From the NCBI GenBank assembly GCA_036927565.1, contig JAYESD010000004.1:65408933-65472932 (forward strand): a DNA stretch of 64,000 nucleotides. Reading direction: 5' to 3'. Below are positions 46,547 to 57,800 of this stretch, piece after piece (position 1 is the first letter of the stretch; the number at the start of each line of letters is the position of its first letter). Under the pieces are notes generated by a model. It did no database searches, was not told where the DNA came from, and worked only from the letters and a program-made list of their open reading frames with translations. The translations under genes and the position numbers were made by a program. Source of the stretch: Tuctoria greenei (taxonomy: Eukaryota > Streptophyta > Magnoliopsida > Poales > Poaceae).

Positions 46547-48030
46547 TCAAACATCCAACTTCGACTTGGTGCGAGCAGAAGCCTTTTGTGGAGTTGCTGC
46601 TAGCCGTTGTTGATTTTGCAAGCTCTCCATCATTCTGTGCATGTCTGCTAGCTCCTTTTCTTGCCGTGCAGAATTGGCTGCCATCTGATCATGTAAAGCC
46701 TGAACTTCCTGGTTGAGCTGTTCATTTGCCTGGACGAAGCCATCCATCTGGGAGGTCATATAATCATTTCTTCCTTCCAACTCTTGCACCTGAGAGCTGA
46801 GGTCTTCATTTCTATTTTGCAAGGATCGAACTTGCTGGCCGAGCTGGTCAGACATCTGGATACGCAGTCTTTCAGAAACATTAGGTTTAGCCATATAACC
46901 ATGCCCCCGAAACTGTGATCCTCCAGAACCGGTTGCTGATATATAAGTAAGCTGGAAGATGTTGTTTCTTTCCTCATCTGGGATTGGGACCCCCAGCTCA
47001 GCTTCCTTGACCTTGATTTGGGCACGTGCCTGGGTGTATATACAAAAAGAAAAGTCTCATGTACATTGTAAATATTTATTTAAATGGGGACTGTTTGAAG
47101 TGTTTCTCACATGTACAGCTTCTGCCTCCTCGTTTGCCCATTGGCCTTTCTTCACATGGCTTGCCTCCCACAGTTCTATGTCATCGGGTTCTTTTCCGGT
47201 CTCTTGTCCTCGCTACATAAAATACAAGTAAAATTTGATTGAATGATTGCAGTGCAAAGTAAAAGCATGATTTAGTTTTCATACCTTCTCGTAACTAAGT
47301 TGGGCGTAGGATTTCGAGCCAAGCAAGTGTTTTGTCTTTTGAGTACATCAATTTCGTGAATTGGTTCTGCGTATTGACTGCAATTTTAAGAGTTAATTTC
47401 ACGAATGGGTGTTATCAAATTGTTTTTGTAGGATATGAAGGTATTAGAAAGCTAGCTGACCTTGAATTGCTCGGACCCAAAATAGTCCATAAGCACCAAC
47501 CAATCGGAATCTGCTACGTCAACAAGCTTGTTTTGTTTACGTTCCTCATCGGTCGAATACTTCTTATAGGTGGCATGCATTGTTGATCGCCACCCCTTGT
47601 AGCGCTCACCAGCAATCTTCAATATTTTTCGTCTGGTATCATCTGTGTCCTCCAAGTCCCAGGCATTCTGAACATTGTATATCACACTGTTATAAACGTA
47701 CAAGATGGAGGTCGCTAGAAAAAATACTTATGTGGGGTCTCACAACACTAACCAGAATGTCTCTCACTATATCGCTCTTCGAAGTATCGCCAACCTCTTC
47801 CCACTTCCTTACACCAGCAAGGGGTGCATTTTTTTTGTTGTAATAACCACATCATCGACAAAGTGCCGCTGATTAGGACCAACCGCAGCACCCAACCTAT
47901 CGGACCACTGAATTTGTAGCTTCTGATTCTGATCATTCGTTCTATTTGCAGATGCTAGATAGCGCAATTTAGCAACCTTAAGTCCTTTAGAAACCCCTCT
48001 TCCAAACTTCTTTCCTTCTGTTAGTGTCAT
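46547..48030 (-). pseudogene. CACTA accessory gene (Ptta/En/Spm, Transposase_24-like), copy 2, nearly intact
   Basis: Five exons with good borders: 48030-47753 (ATG at 48030; donor CTG|GTTAGT), 47667-47461, 47377-47285, 47212-47111 and 47029-46547 (TAA/TAG-terminated after SKLDV). Exons 2 to 5 are all multiples of three. The exon 2 region (RYKGWRSTMHATYKKY), GSKSYAQLSYEK in exon 3 and ELWEASHVKKGQW in exon 4 follow the layout of the plant Transposase_24 family encoded by CACTA elements. Exon 5 is a long coiled coil (QVRSLQNRNEDLSSQVQELE). Lesions: one missing A in the A-run of exon 1 (frameshift; the relic at 15.4 kb shows the old frame) and a TGA in exon 3. About 387 residues expected if whole. 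In the family the protein is thought to aid transposition in the nucleus by binding subterminal repeats; that role is inferred. Confidence 0.8.
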
Positions 48031-48600
48031 TTAAACGGTAAACGTTTAAACCAAATTAGCAACTAACCAGGCCTAGTATCATGTACAAATAGTGTGAAAG
48101 AAGAAGAAGTCTGATGTTTTACCATCTTCGGGACGAGTGCGGCAAATACGAGCGTGGGAACACCGCGTCACAACAGCATTTTGCTCCATATTGGGCGATG
48201 CATCGACTTGTTGACTTCTTTGTTGCTGTTCATACCCTACATTCAGGCATCAGGCAGTAGTCAGTGGCGCTACAGCACCCGTAGTACTGCAGGGGATTTT
48301 CAGTCCAGCTGCGAAGTAGGCAAGACAGTAGCTGGCGATGCTAGAGAAAGAGAGGGTTCGCCGGGTGCTCATCCTCTGCAGTATTGCTGGTTCGGTCTGA
48401 CCGACATCAGCAGGAGTGCGTCTCGAGGCGAATTTGTGGCAGGGCGAGTCATGGACGTCAGCGGTATTAGTAGGTAGAGGATGCAAGACAGATGAGGCGG
48501 GCAGCTTGCGACGTTAAACAAAGCTAGGGTTTCGTCTGGCAGTGCAGTGACCACATTTAAGTCAGAGGATCGACATCCAGATCACACCGTTGATCTCACG

Positions 48601-48696
48601 TGACTTACGTTTTTACTGCAGGCGATGCAATAAAGATCAACGGTGTGATTCTGTTGGATCTTTGCTGCACCGTGTGCAGTAAAAACGTATAAGTCA
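48601..48696. repeat. Decaying long hairpin (copy 2)
   Basis: Same position in the element as 41140-41236, but the stem has more mismatches (GCAATAAAGATCAACGG opposite CTGTTGGATCTTTGCTGC). Confidence 0.75.
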
Positions 48697-49029
48697 GGTG
48701 ATCTGCGTCCATTGATATCAACTCGGAGAAAGTCTCGAGGCTAGGAGGACAGTGTGGCGGATCTAGGAATTAAATTTAGGTGGATTGCATACTGATATTT
48801 TGCTGTGCATGTTAGCATCTCGCCCTAAAGTGCTACTAGAACAGATACATGAATATAATCTTGCGTTAATTACCAGACATCGACAACGCATTTGGCAGTG
48901 TAAAAAACAGAATTGAGATCATATAAGCACCCTAATGTACATGCATCTCAAAACTATATGATGCTAACATTTCTTAGTGGACTGGGGTTAATGATATTGG
49001 ACTATTTTTTCAAGGGTATGCCATGTCAT

Positions 49030-49625
49030 ATGGGGCATAGCATGTAGGTACGCCGTAATGGCCAGGGGTTTGCGGGCGGCGGGGTCATCATGGCACGCGA
49101 ATGATGGGACGTGGAGATGGAGGGAGACGCGTCGGGGTGGACAGTGAAGTGACCACAAGCAGGGCGTGGGCGCCGGCCGGTGCCGGAGTGACTGGCGGCG
49201 ACATGGGTTTGCGGGCAGCAGGGTCGTCATGACACGTGAAGGATGGGACGTGGCGATGGTCGAGTCAGACGCATTTCTGAGGACACTGAAGTGAACAGCA
49301 GCAGGGTGTGGTCGCCGGTGCCGGAGTGGCGGCAGCGAGAGAGCCCAGTGTGCGCGTGTAGGCATCAATAAATCACGCCATCACATATACTCACCAGCAG
49401 GGCGTGGGCGCCGGCCGGTGCCAGAGTGACCGGCGGCGACAGGGGTTTGCGGGCGGCGAAGTCATCATAACACGCGAAGGATGGGACATGGCAATGGTGG
49501 AGGGAGACGCGTCGGGGAGGACACTGAAGTGAGCAGCAGTAGGGTGTGGTCGCCGGTGCCGGAGTGGCCAGCGGCGAGAGAGCCCATCGTGTGTGTGTAG
49601 GCATCAATAAATCACGCCATCACAT
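49030..49625. repeat. GC-rich tandem repeats, copy 2
   Basis: Counterpart of 41590-42170, with three units and the same CAATAAATCACGCCATCAC words. Confidence 0.8.
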
Positions 49626-51080
49626 ATACTGATTAACTATTAACTGGGACTAGGAAACTACAATCGCAATGCTAAAATATTTAGTAGAGCTCGGTACATA
49701 TTTATACTCGTAGTACCAGCATGGGATGACGAATCTCAGGGTTCCTAAGCATCAGGTGCTGCAATATTCTCTGCATACGATGCAAAGGAATTAACGTGTT
49801 ATAAATATATATATTTTGATAGTAAACACGTTCATAGTTATACCAGGTGCTTGTTGCCCATCACGATTACTTGTAGACGACATGACGGTTTGGTGTCTTG
49901 TTCCTAAAGTAATGAGTATATATAGTAAGTAACAGTGATAAAATTTGAGAAAGAAAAACAAGAAAAACGTGTATAAACCGTGGGAACTGAAAATCTTAGG
50001 AATACAAGTTTGGAACACAGGAATGAGAGTACAACATTGGAAGTGGTTGATAAGATAACCCTGGCGTCATTTACTTCTAAATCAAGAAATTACATAGTAC
50101 ATGCGGTTTATAATAGTTATCTTTCCTAACATGGAAATGTACTAGAAATACACTACCATAAATTGTCGGAGTGACATTTATTTCGGGGCAGAGGTGTAGT
50201 GTATTTCATATATGGAAAAAAAGTAGAATGCAATCAGATGCTAGGGTAAAATAAAAAGATGAATCGACTGTAAGATGCAGATCTAACGATTGAGGATAGT
50301 TGATTGCACGATTACACCATTAATCAAATCTTATACTAGACATTCATGAAACATAAGAGCATATAAGGAGAAGGAGTTGGGACGACAACTAGGAATGAAC
50401 TGGCTGCAGTTGTTGGGACGACAACTAAAGTGATAAGTAGGGAGTAGCTCTATAAAAAAACGGCATGGATCGTGTAGAACTTACATAGCACAAAACTAGA
50501 GTCCGAGATGTCGTAGGGCGGGGTCGGTGACGAAGAGGATCGGTAGAGCCCGTCAAACTAGGTCGCTCGATGTTGTACCTACAGTTACCTCCTCCACTCA
50601 CACGGGAATTCCTTAGGAATGCAAGTTTGGCAAACAGCACTAAGAGGAGAACATGTGTGTCGGAACGGAAGCCACTGCGGGATTAGAGGGAGACGCACAT
50701 TTATATTCGTCGTGGCTAGCTACAAATGGGCGGGACTGGAATTTTGGGCGCACAGAGTGAAGTTTCAATTGTGAAAATCTCAATTGTGCGCGCCAAGAAG
50801 AACGAAAATTTTTTCGAGGGACCGCTACCTGCCGTTCATCTTTGTTTTCATGGAGATGTAAAAGCAGTCATGTGGTAGTGGGACATTCCAAGAAAAATAC
50901 GAACAAAAATATGAATCGCCAAATGTATCATTGTGCTAATGCAAAGGACATGCAAATACAGAGAACACCCAAGTCCACAAAAGGAGGACGGCAAATCCAT
51001 GGTCTAGTAAAAGGTAAACAATCAGCATTTTATATATAACATTCGTAGCAATGAAATGATAATATATATAGAGTATATAC

Positions 51081-51173
51081 TACTACTACAAAAAAAAACA
51101 TTTTCCCCTGTGATGTCTAATCTTCAGGCCGTCGATCCAAAGCCGCCTGTGATACGAGTATCACAGGTACATA

Positions 51174-51175
<2 letters not shown>
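51081..51175 (+). mobile_element. Left terminus of family-2 CACTA element
   Basis: TACTACTACAAAAA (first base off the CACTACTACAAAAA consensus seen inverted at 33928), then CCCCTGTGATG, GCCGCCTGTGAT and ATCACAGG. The first ~35 bases also occur at the end of copy 1 (43733-43770), so this terminus was present in the ancestor of both family-1 copies. The element would run right past the window end. Confidence 0.55.

Positions 51176-51222
<47 letters not shown>
51176..51222. repeat. (TA)n microsatellite
   Basis: 47 bp of TA repeats beside the CACTA terminus. Confidence 0.95.
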
Positions 51223-51224
<2 letters not shown>

Positions 51225-51628
51225 AACAATGTCATCGGATATTAGTTAAAACGGATAATGTACTTTTGATTCACATGTTGCATGGACTAGTTAGCAATTT
51301 AGATGATGTAATTTCCTAATCAAGTTAATTATGCATCATGTCTGTTGTTAGTTCTATTTCTTGTAAGGATAATGTTTACCAGATTTCATTCATTTAGCCA
51401 CGAGAAATATAGACGGTCCCAAGTTACAAACATATAGGAGATGTTTTCGATAAAAGAAGTTTTTTGATACTGCACATATAGAACACATTGTTCATGAACA
51501 TAAAGACATATTTCATTAACAAACAAGTAATAGGAAAACACGTAGTAGACAGCAAGAATAAGATAAACTACTCCTAATACTACTCTACTCAGAGATCATG
51601 AAATAGATAAACTACTCCTAATACTACT
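51223..51628. other. AT-rich 3' flank of ORF A with a short direct duplication
   Basis: No gene. A ~28 bp direct repeat (GATAAACTACTCCTAATACT...) occurs at 51562-51594 and 51605-51637; the second copy runs into the stop codon of ORF A. ORF B has the same kind of duplicated 3' word. Confidence 0.6.
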
Positions 51629-52396
51629 CTACTGGGAGAAAACCACATCCTCCTCCTCCGCCGCTGCCGCCTCCTCCGCCTCCGCCTCCGCCGCCGGTGC
51701 CGCCTCCTCCTCCTCCTCCTCCTCCTCCGCTGCTGCCGCCGCTGCTGCCGCTTCCGCCTCCGCCTCCGCCGCTGCTGCCGCCTCCTCCTGCTCCTCCTCC
51801 GCCGCTGCCACCGCCTCCATAGCTGCGTCCACCTCCGCCTCAAGAGACGCCTCCTGCTCTGCCTCCTCTGCTGCCGCCGCTGCCCAAGCCGCCTCATACT
51901 CCTCAACCTCCGTCACAGTCTGAAGCTTCCCGGCGACGCGGCGCTTAATCTTCAGGAGGCCCTCTACCCCAGCAACCTCCGCGATCGTCTCGCGGAGGGC
52001 GTCGAGACGACCGGCCACAGTCATCAACCTGTAGCAGTAGTGGCCCGCGATGTCCATGCTCGTGTGGAGGGGAAGGGTCCCAAGACCCAGACGGCGACAC
52101 GAGCGATCTGTGCCGGAAAAGACCTTCCGCGCCATTGCATTGAGTGCTAGTGCGCTATGAGCGGCGGCGGACTTGGCGTCGATGGCCACCTTAAGGCGCC
52201 GATCGACTTCGTCGATGCGGTCGGTGAGGAGTCTGAGAGTCTGCTCATCCCAATCGGGATGAGGAAGTGCAGGCGCCGCGGGCGGAGATGCGAGCGCTGC
52301 CATCAGTTCCACCGGTATTGCCGCTGGCGATGGAAACAGAGAAGGAGGTTTGGAGGACGTCGATGGCCTAGAGCGCTTTGGCGCGGGGCTACCCAT
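51629..52396 (-). CDS. ORF A: LGLGTLP-family protein with Ala/Glu tail, unknown function
   Basis: 255 codons, open, starting at a true ATG (52396). Residues 1-60 are Pro/Ser/Ala-rich with a basic patch (PAPKRSRP). About 70-150 is a helical core: NAMARKVFSG, RRLGLGTLPL, MDIAGHYCYRLMTVAGRLDA. From about 165 it is an Ala/Glu tail (AAAEEAEQEA..., EEEEEEEE) encoded by CCT/CTC/CGC triplets. ORFs B and C share the core (LGLGTLP, GHY/GRYLYALTGVADRLD). A TATA box lies ~120 bases upstream. No membrane segment or catalytic motif seen. GC-rich relative to the surrounding AT-rich DNA, which suggests capture or a recent host origin. No family name recognised. Confidence 0.6.
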   Translation of the reverse strand: MGSPAPKRSRPSTSSKPPSLFPSPAAIPVELMAALASPPAAPALPHPDWDEQTLRLLTDRIDEVDRRLKVAIDAKSAAAHSALALNAMARKVFSGTDRSCRRLGLGTLPLHTSMDIAGHYCYRLMTVAGRLDALRETIAEVAGVEGLLKIKRRVAGKLQTVTEVEEYEAAWAAAAAEEAEQEASLEAEVDAAMEAVAAAEEEQEEAAAAAEAEAEAAAAAAAAEEEEEEEEAAPAAEAEAEEAAAAEEEDVVFSQ

Positions 52397-52514
52397 TTGT
52401 GTGGCGACGGAGGTGCAGAGAAAGAGCGAAAAGTGGTCGACGGTGGCGGGTGGAGAAGTTTAGAGGCTAGGATCTAAGGAGTGGTGCGGCGGAGAAGCAA
52501 GAGGACGGTGAGCC

Positions 52515-52520
52515 TTTATA
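52515..52520 (-). promoter_or_regulatory. TATA box of ORF A
   Basis: Minus strand CGCTATAAAGGC, 119-124 bases upstream of the ATG, in GC-rich DNA. ORF B has a TATA box at nearly the same distance. Confidence 0.6.
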
Positions 52521-52529
52521 GCGGGTCGT

Positions 52530-53305
52530 CGTCTAAGCGGGCGTGTCGAGATGATCGGACGCTAGAGGAAACCACGATTAATTATGAACCGGTCGGTGGC
52601 CCCGGTTTCCTCGAAACCGCGGTTTGCATCCTCTCGGTCCCAACGGCTCGACGCATCCCATTAGGAGTAAATTTACACGAGGGGAAAAACAATTTTTTCG
52701 TTATATAAAAAAAATCTGCCCGTACACGCCTAAGCCAACTTCGTGATCGCGCGTCCGTGCCAGGGGATGCCTTGCAGCGAACATGGGCCTAGTCCTGCAC
52801 GCATTACCGAGGTTTGAGGTATATATATATGCATGCATGTTAGTGTTGTTACACATGACCGAGGTGTTTTAATTCTATCTATGTCTAACATGCACGGACC
52901 GCAAACATGATCAACCAATTACACTACGTAAGAAACCCAAATAGGATACAATGATGGGCGACATATCAGATGTCCATCAATCACAAAGTGATGCAAGACG
53001 CGCTTAAAGTCATTGTTTGTCTCCTTTAGCTTTGCAATTACAAATCGAGACGAGCTTCAAACCCTAAGATCTTTTGTTTTTGTCCAATTTGCTCGGTACA
53101 CTTGTGACAGATTAACACATCACTAAACTTAGAGCACATTCACTAGATTGAAATTCAGAAATTCTAACACACCAGTATTCATTGACACGAATGAACACAT
53201 ATATTACAAAACACAAGAAATATGTACATGAACAGAATTGAAGCAAAACATGTACAAGAACTCCTAAAACTACAAAAGAAATATATACAAGAACTCCTAA
53301 AACTA
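52530..53305. other. Spacer between ORFs A and B
   Basis: No gene recognised. The right end carries a direct duplication, CAAGAACTCCTAAAACTAC, at about 53252-53275 and 53289-53308, running into the stop of ORF B. Confidence 0.5.
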
Positions 53306-53899
53306 CTATGCCGGCCCCGCCTCCTCCACCCTCTCCCCTAACTTCTCAAACCACGACAAGCGGTCCTCCTCATCATCGTCATCGTCGTCGTCGTCGTCGT
53401 GGTGGTGGTGGTCGCCGTTGTTGTCGCCGTCATCGTCGTCGTCATCATCGTCATCATCGTCGTCATCGTCGTCATCATCATTGTCGTCGTTGTCATCGTC
53501 CTCCTCCTCCTCCGGCGACGATGCAGCGGGAGAGTGGGCCGGCTGCTCCGGTTGAGCCGATTGCTCCGGCTGCATCGGTGGCTCCGGCTGCACCGGCGGT
53601 GGAACCCCGCCGTGACGGAAGTTCCTCTCCCTCGCTGCCACCAGGGAACGATGGCCCTCGGCTCCGAGCTCCTGGGCCATCGTCTCGGACAAGATGTCCA
53701 GGCGATCGGCCACACCCGTGAGGGCGTAGAGGTAGCGGCCGGTGGTATCCATTCCCCGAAACTCGGGAAGGGTACCAAGACCCAAGGCGTCCAAGGCCCG
53801 AGACGTACTGTTGTACGCCTCTCGCGCCATAATGAGGCACTTGTCGTCGTTCACCCTCTCAGGGGAGCTGCAGCATATCCGCTTGCAGGGTGGCTGCAT
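53306..53899 (-). CDS. ORF B: LGLGTLP-family protein with poly-Asp tail
   Basis: The open frame reaches 54028, but its first codon there is GTG. The only in-frame ATG before the core is at 53899 (MQPPCKRICCSSPERV), which I take as the start (~197 codons). ORF C begins ten codons earlier with ATG; the matching codon here is ATT (53929-53927), so the ancestral start seems lost. Core: MAREAYNSTSRALDALGLG, TLPEFRGMDTTGRYLYALTG, VADRLDILSETMAQELG. Tail: a Pro/Gln stretch (PVQPEPPMQPEQ), then ~50 residues that are mostly Asp with a His run (HHHH), encoded by a (GTC/ATC)n microsatellite. The sequence ends EEDRLSWFEKLGERVEEAGP. Function unknown; acidic tails are common in chromatin and nuclear proteins, but that is inference only. 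Confidence 0.55.
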   Translation of the reverse strand: MQPPCKRICCSSPERVNDDKCLIMAREAYNSTSRALDALGLGTLPEFRGMDTTGRYLYALTGVADRLDILSETMAQELGAEGHRSLVAARERNFRHGGVPPPVQPEPPMQPEQSAQPEQPAHSPAASSPEEEEDDDNDDNDDDDDDDDDDDDDDDDDGDNNGDHHHHDDDDDDDDDEEDRLSWFEKLGERVEEAGPA

Positions 53900-54028
53900 C
53901 GGCGGGCTAGGAGGCGGAAGGTTGGCAATGGCTGTGGTGGTTCGTCGGCACCGGGCTAGGAGGTGGAACGATGGAAGAAGAAGAAAGGAGTGCAAAAGTT
54001 TTGTGCTTGTACATAACCGACGATGCAC

Positions 54029-54034
54029 TTATAT
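54029..54034 (-). promoter_or_regulatory. TATA box of ORF B
   Basis: Minus strand CCATATAAGTG, ~130 bases before the proposed ATG at 53899. A start ~30 bases downstream would leave the GTG at 54028 outside the transcript, supporting the shorter CDS. Confidence 0.5.
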
Positions 54035-54160
54035 GGTCTGTGCAGAGTAGACGAGGGAGCGGTTCGTTTCCCGCGCATTGAACTCTTTGCAGACCTCGTG
54101 CAGTGCAATTAATCCATTGTGGAAGACGATCTTCAGAGATCCTTCCGTCTCTCTTGTGGA

Positions 54161-54280
54161 ACTGAATCCCCTGTAGTACTGTAGGTGCATTAGAGGTCAC
54201 TGACATGTGGGCCCTATGCTCTGTCGGACCCACATGTCGGTGACTCCTAATGCACCTGCAGTACTGCAGGGGATTTCAGT
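54161..54280. repeat. Long near-perfect hairpin, ~53 bp arms (family member 2)
   Basis: The left arm 54161-54213 (ACTGAATCCCCTG...GACATGTGGGCC) pairs with the right arm 54226-54280 (GGACCCACATGTC...GGGGATTTCAGT) across a 12-nt loop, with about five mismatches and two bulges. Related to 16205-16310. It lies ~130-250 bases upstream of the ORF B TATA box. MITE-like; it could be processed into small RNAs if transcribed. Confidence 0.85.
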
Positions 54281-54289
54281 ATCCATGTG

Positions 54290-54580
54290 GAACGTCGCGC
54301 ACGCGTCCCTGCACCATGGCTTCTTAATTTCTCCGCAGACCTCGTGCGGCGCATCAGTTACTTGGCGCACTGGAAAGGCCAGCGGCGAGATCTCTGGGCC
54401 CGGCGAGCCCCGCCACGGCGGTGCCGCGCGCGCCCTCTGTGCAAGGAAGAAAGGGTTTGTGATGTTGGTTTTCTTGTTTCGTGATGTTGTTTTTCTTGTT
54501 TTGTAGTAGTATTGTTTTATGTTAATGAACTCAATGTCATTGTTCCTCTGTGAAGACCTTTTACCGTAGCCGGTTTCTAT
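54290..54580 (+). other. Possible 3' remnant of another LGLGTLP-family locus
   Basis: The CCTCGTGCGGCGC...GGAAAGGCCAGCGG block is GC-rich. It is followed by TTGTTTTGTAGTAGTATTG and GTTAATGAACTCAATGTCATTG, which resemble the 3' flank of ORF C (TTTTGTAAATATTGTTAATGAATG). A matching CCTCGTGCAGTGC occurs at ~54092. No usable ORF. Confidence 0.3.
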
Positions 54581-54720
54581 CATAACAGTAACCGCCTGAG
54601 ATAATTGGGTTATCACAGATGGTTCTTTACTTATATCTAGCCGTCTTTTATAATTTTTTTTCACAGACATGCCTAGCCGTTTGTTAATAACCGCCTATAA
54701 TAAGGTATAACCTATGCAGT
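54581..54720. repeat. Family-2 CACTA internal/subterminal repeats
   Basis: AACCGCCTGAGAT, ATCACAGATGG, TAGCCGTCTTTTATA, ATAACCGCCTATAAT: direct and inverted copies of the CCGCCTG(T/A)GA word. Confidence 0.7.
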
Positions 54721-54898
54721 ACTACTGCTGTTATTTATAATTTCCAGGTCAATTCAATATAATCACAGAATAAAAATCAATAATATCATCACAGAACAAA
54801 AGTCAACAATATTATCATCACAGAAGTCAATTTCACTAAAACAATATACATATGTACAAGTTACAGATACAATTCATCTCAAAGTTTACAAGTTTTCA

Positions 54899-57800
54899 CT
54901 AAAAACTGTTTCTATTGGCATAGTCGCAAAGTTCGGGCACATCAGCTGCTGCACCATCCTCATCAAAGAACTCCCCTCTTTTGTGCAAAATTTTGTGACG
55001 AATGAATTGACAGAGTTCAGCAGCAATCCTGTCAGCTCCTCCATTAGGAATACTTCTACAAACCATCCATTCTTCATTCAGATTCTTCGTGTGCTGCAAT
55101 ATAACACATAACAAGGTTTAGAATGTATTGGTTGGAACAATCTCAAAGTATAGATCAACGTGAGAGTATACAGGAATTTATTTGGTATTTTTGGAGCAGT
55201 TGTACTATGAGCAATTGAATTTTGAAGTTGGAATCAAAATATTAAAATAATGTTTTTGGTAACATTGAACAACGGAGAATATAAGTATTAAACTATGCTA
55301 GTTACAATGAAAATTAAACACAAAAGTAAGAAAATAAGGTATCGACAATAAGGATAACTTACATCCTCACGATTCACTCTATATACGCCGGCGGTCCGAA
55401 GATGCTCGTATACATAATACCCGCATAAGACACTGCCAGCAGGCTGCTTCGGACAAGCATAATACGTTTTAATGTCCAATGCATTCGTATTGGAAGGTCT
55501 CTCACCGCCAAGTCGTTCCGCGTAAAACCACCAAGCGTTGTAATACAAGAAATGTCATATAAAACTTGTCAACACATTCTAAATGTGCGTAAATTAAAAT
55601 TATTGAATAAACGTACGATTTCAAAATGGAAAGGAAATCTTTGTAATGATCTGGTGAGAAATCGGCCGAGTCCAAGACTGTTGCCATTCCCCGTGTTGGC
55701 TTGATGAAGATCATTATGTAGTGATTACTGCAAACATACAAACACACGTGTTAACAATTACCAATAATTGCTATTTCAATGTCATGGTTCGAACTTACTC
55801 GAAGTGGTACGGAACGTTTACGAGGTCCTTGCCGTCTCTGACAAAGTTAAACATCGCATGTCCTATGTAAGCTGCAACTTCTGTCCTTTTATCCTTCTAA
55901 AGTTTTGCGATTTGGTTTTTCAAAATCTTTTCTTTTCATGTTTTTGAACTGTGCTGGGTCTTGATCCGCCTGGACGTCGAATAGCACCTTTGCAATCCTA
56001 GTAGGGTCAAGGATACCTATCTTGCGCTCCAACTTTTCATTATCCATGTATTGCATCCTATTGAAGAAGTCCAGAATTGTTATAATCTCATGAAATGCGT
56101 ATGCGTGTAGTAAGAAAACAAATATAAAATATTAGAGCACTTACAAGCACCAGACGAGCAGCAGGTTGATTTCGAGCATGCCCCGATGGAAAAGGGCATG
56201 CAGCTCTTCAAATAAAATGACTCGTCTATCCACTCCAGTGCTCCAGAATGCTTCTTTTGGAATACTAAATGTGACACAATTAAGACCATATTTTGTGCTG
56301 GCAAGGATGTACCACTCATGCATTCTTCTGAGCTGGACGGGTTGTTTGCTAAGTTGTACGGATGTCATGAACGGCTTCCCATTCTTAAATTCAGGAGGAA
56401 CATCCTCCAGCTTGTATATTGGAACTCCTGGTTTAACTAAAGTTGTCCGCCGATTATACATGACACCGTCTTCTTCCCACTCCTCGATATCTCCTAATGA
56501 TGGCTCATGAGAAGAACGAGATGCACTCGATTTTATAATATTTTCCTTCATAGGTTCCAAATATTTTGACAGTTCTGATGAAGGTTTCTTATTTTCGTAT
56601 GAGGTAACTTTGATAGGCACTGATGATCAAGGAGTAGTCGTCGGAAGTTGGACACTGGCTTGTTGCTGAACCTATTGTTCAACTGATTGCTCTTTACTCC
56701 CAGCAGTTGGCTCTAGTACTACTTCAAGCTGTTGCTCAACTGGTTGCTCTTTACTAGCAACAGCTTGCTCTGGTACTGCTTGAAGCTGTTGTCCAACTTG
56801 TTGCACTTGGATATCATCCTTGCTGAGACATAGGGGGAGTGGATCTTCCTGGACTGGGAGTGGATCTTCATGCACTTTCGCCTTAGAAGATGGGGTTGCA
56901 GTATTTGGAGATGCGACGGGGCTATAAATTGGCTCATCGTGCAACACGATATCGCGTCGGTGCCAAAGGATTAATTGGTTGACAGCCTGCCCCAGAGTCG
57001 CGATCCCCTCAGGTGTGACGTGGTCTATTTCATAATCTTCATAATCATTATTAATGATCTGAAGAACTTGAACCACAGCATAATACAACGAAAGTGGATT
57101 CCCGTTGAAGTCACGATCAGGCTTTGCCATAGTAGTGGCAACCTGTTTGGTTTTGTTCCCTGCTCTGCCTATTGGGACAAGAAGACGGTAATATTTGTCG
57201 TTAGCAATATCATCGACAGGGAACTTATGGGTTGACCCTGAGCCTGCCACTGAACCAACGCTGCTAGGGTAGGCAGTTGGAGATACTAATTGCTCCTTTT
57301 GCACCGGAACCATCACTGTACTCAGTGCCACTAATTGTCCCGATTGTCTAAGTTGTTCCATTATTTCTTGCATATTTTCTTTCACCTTTTGAGAAATCGT
57401 TTCATCAAGTGTTTTCTTAAACTTCTCATGTCTTCTATATGTGTCTTTATCTTTAGGGAAACCATCTAGCCAAGACATTTGAGGAGAGACCGCTCGAACC
57501 CGTCCGCTGTGTTCAGGGTTTCCTATGATAGCGATATGTTGGTCATTCTCCCTCTTCGGCTTGAAGAGACCCTTCTGTTGCTTTTCAATTACTTCTTTCA
57601 TTTTATCCTCTACTTCATTCAGAGAGTCGGGCTTTTCAAGTTTCCCTCGCTGGTCAAACCTGACCGATCAAAGACCCAGCATTGAGTTCGCTCATCGCAC
57701 CCTTCAAATGGGTGAGGATTGCCCTTACTGGTAATTTCGTCTAATATCTTATTCCATTTCTGGACATTGGGGGCATATCCAGCAAACCCCAAGCGATGAT

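Larger units (their letters stand above)
44772..51115 (-). mobile_element. Family-1 CACTA element, copy 2
   Basis: CACTACCAGGATTTCGGG start; collinear with copy 1 (37405-43770). Differences include a deletion of ~80 bp near 49940 and several small indels. It differs from copy 1 only after CCCCTGTGATG (51115). Flanking trinucleotides differ (AAT before copy 1, GTA before copy 2), as expected of separate insertions. Confidence 0.85.

Noticed and set aside
51589..51906. Arg/Gln-rich ORF opposite the tail of ORF A
   Set aside because: A frame shadow of the Ala/Glu triplet repeats. The same holds for the His/Arg-, Val/Ile- and Met/Thr-rich frames across the poly-Asp repeat at 53308-53959.
53900..54028. 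N-terminal extension of ORF B to 54028
   Set aside because: The first codon is GTG and the TATA box lies directly upstream, so the extension would fall mostly outside the mRNA and has no ATG.
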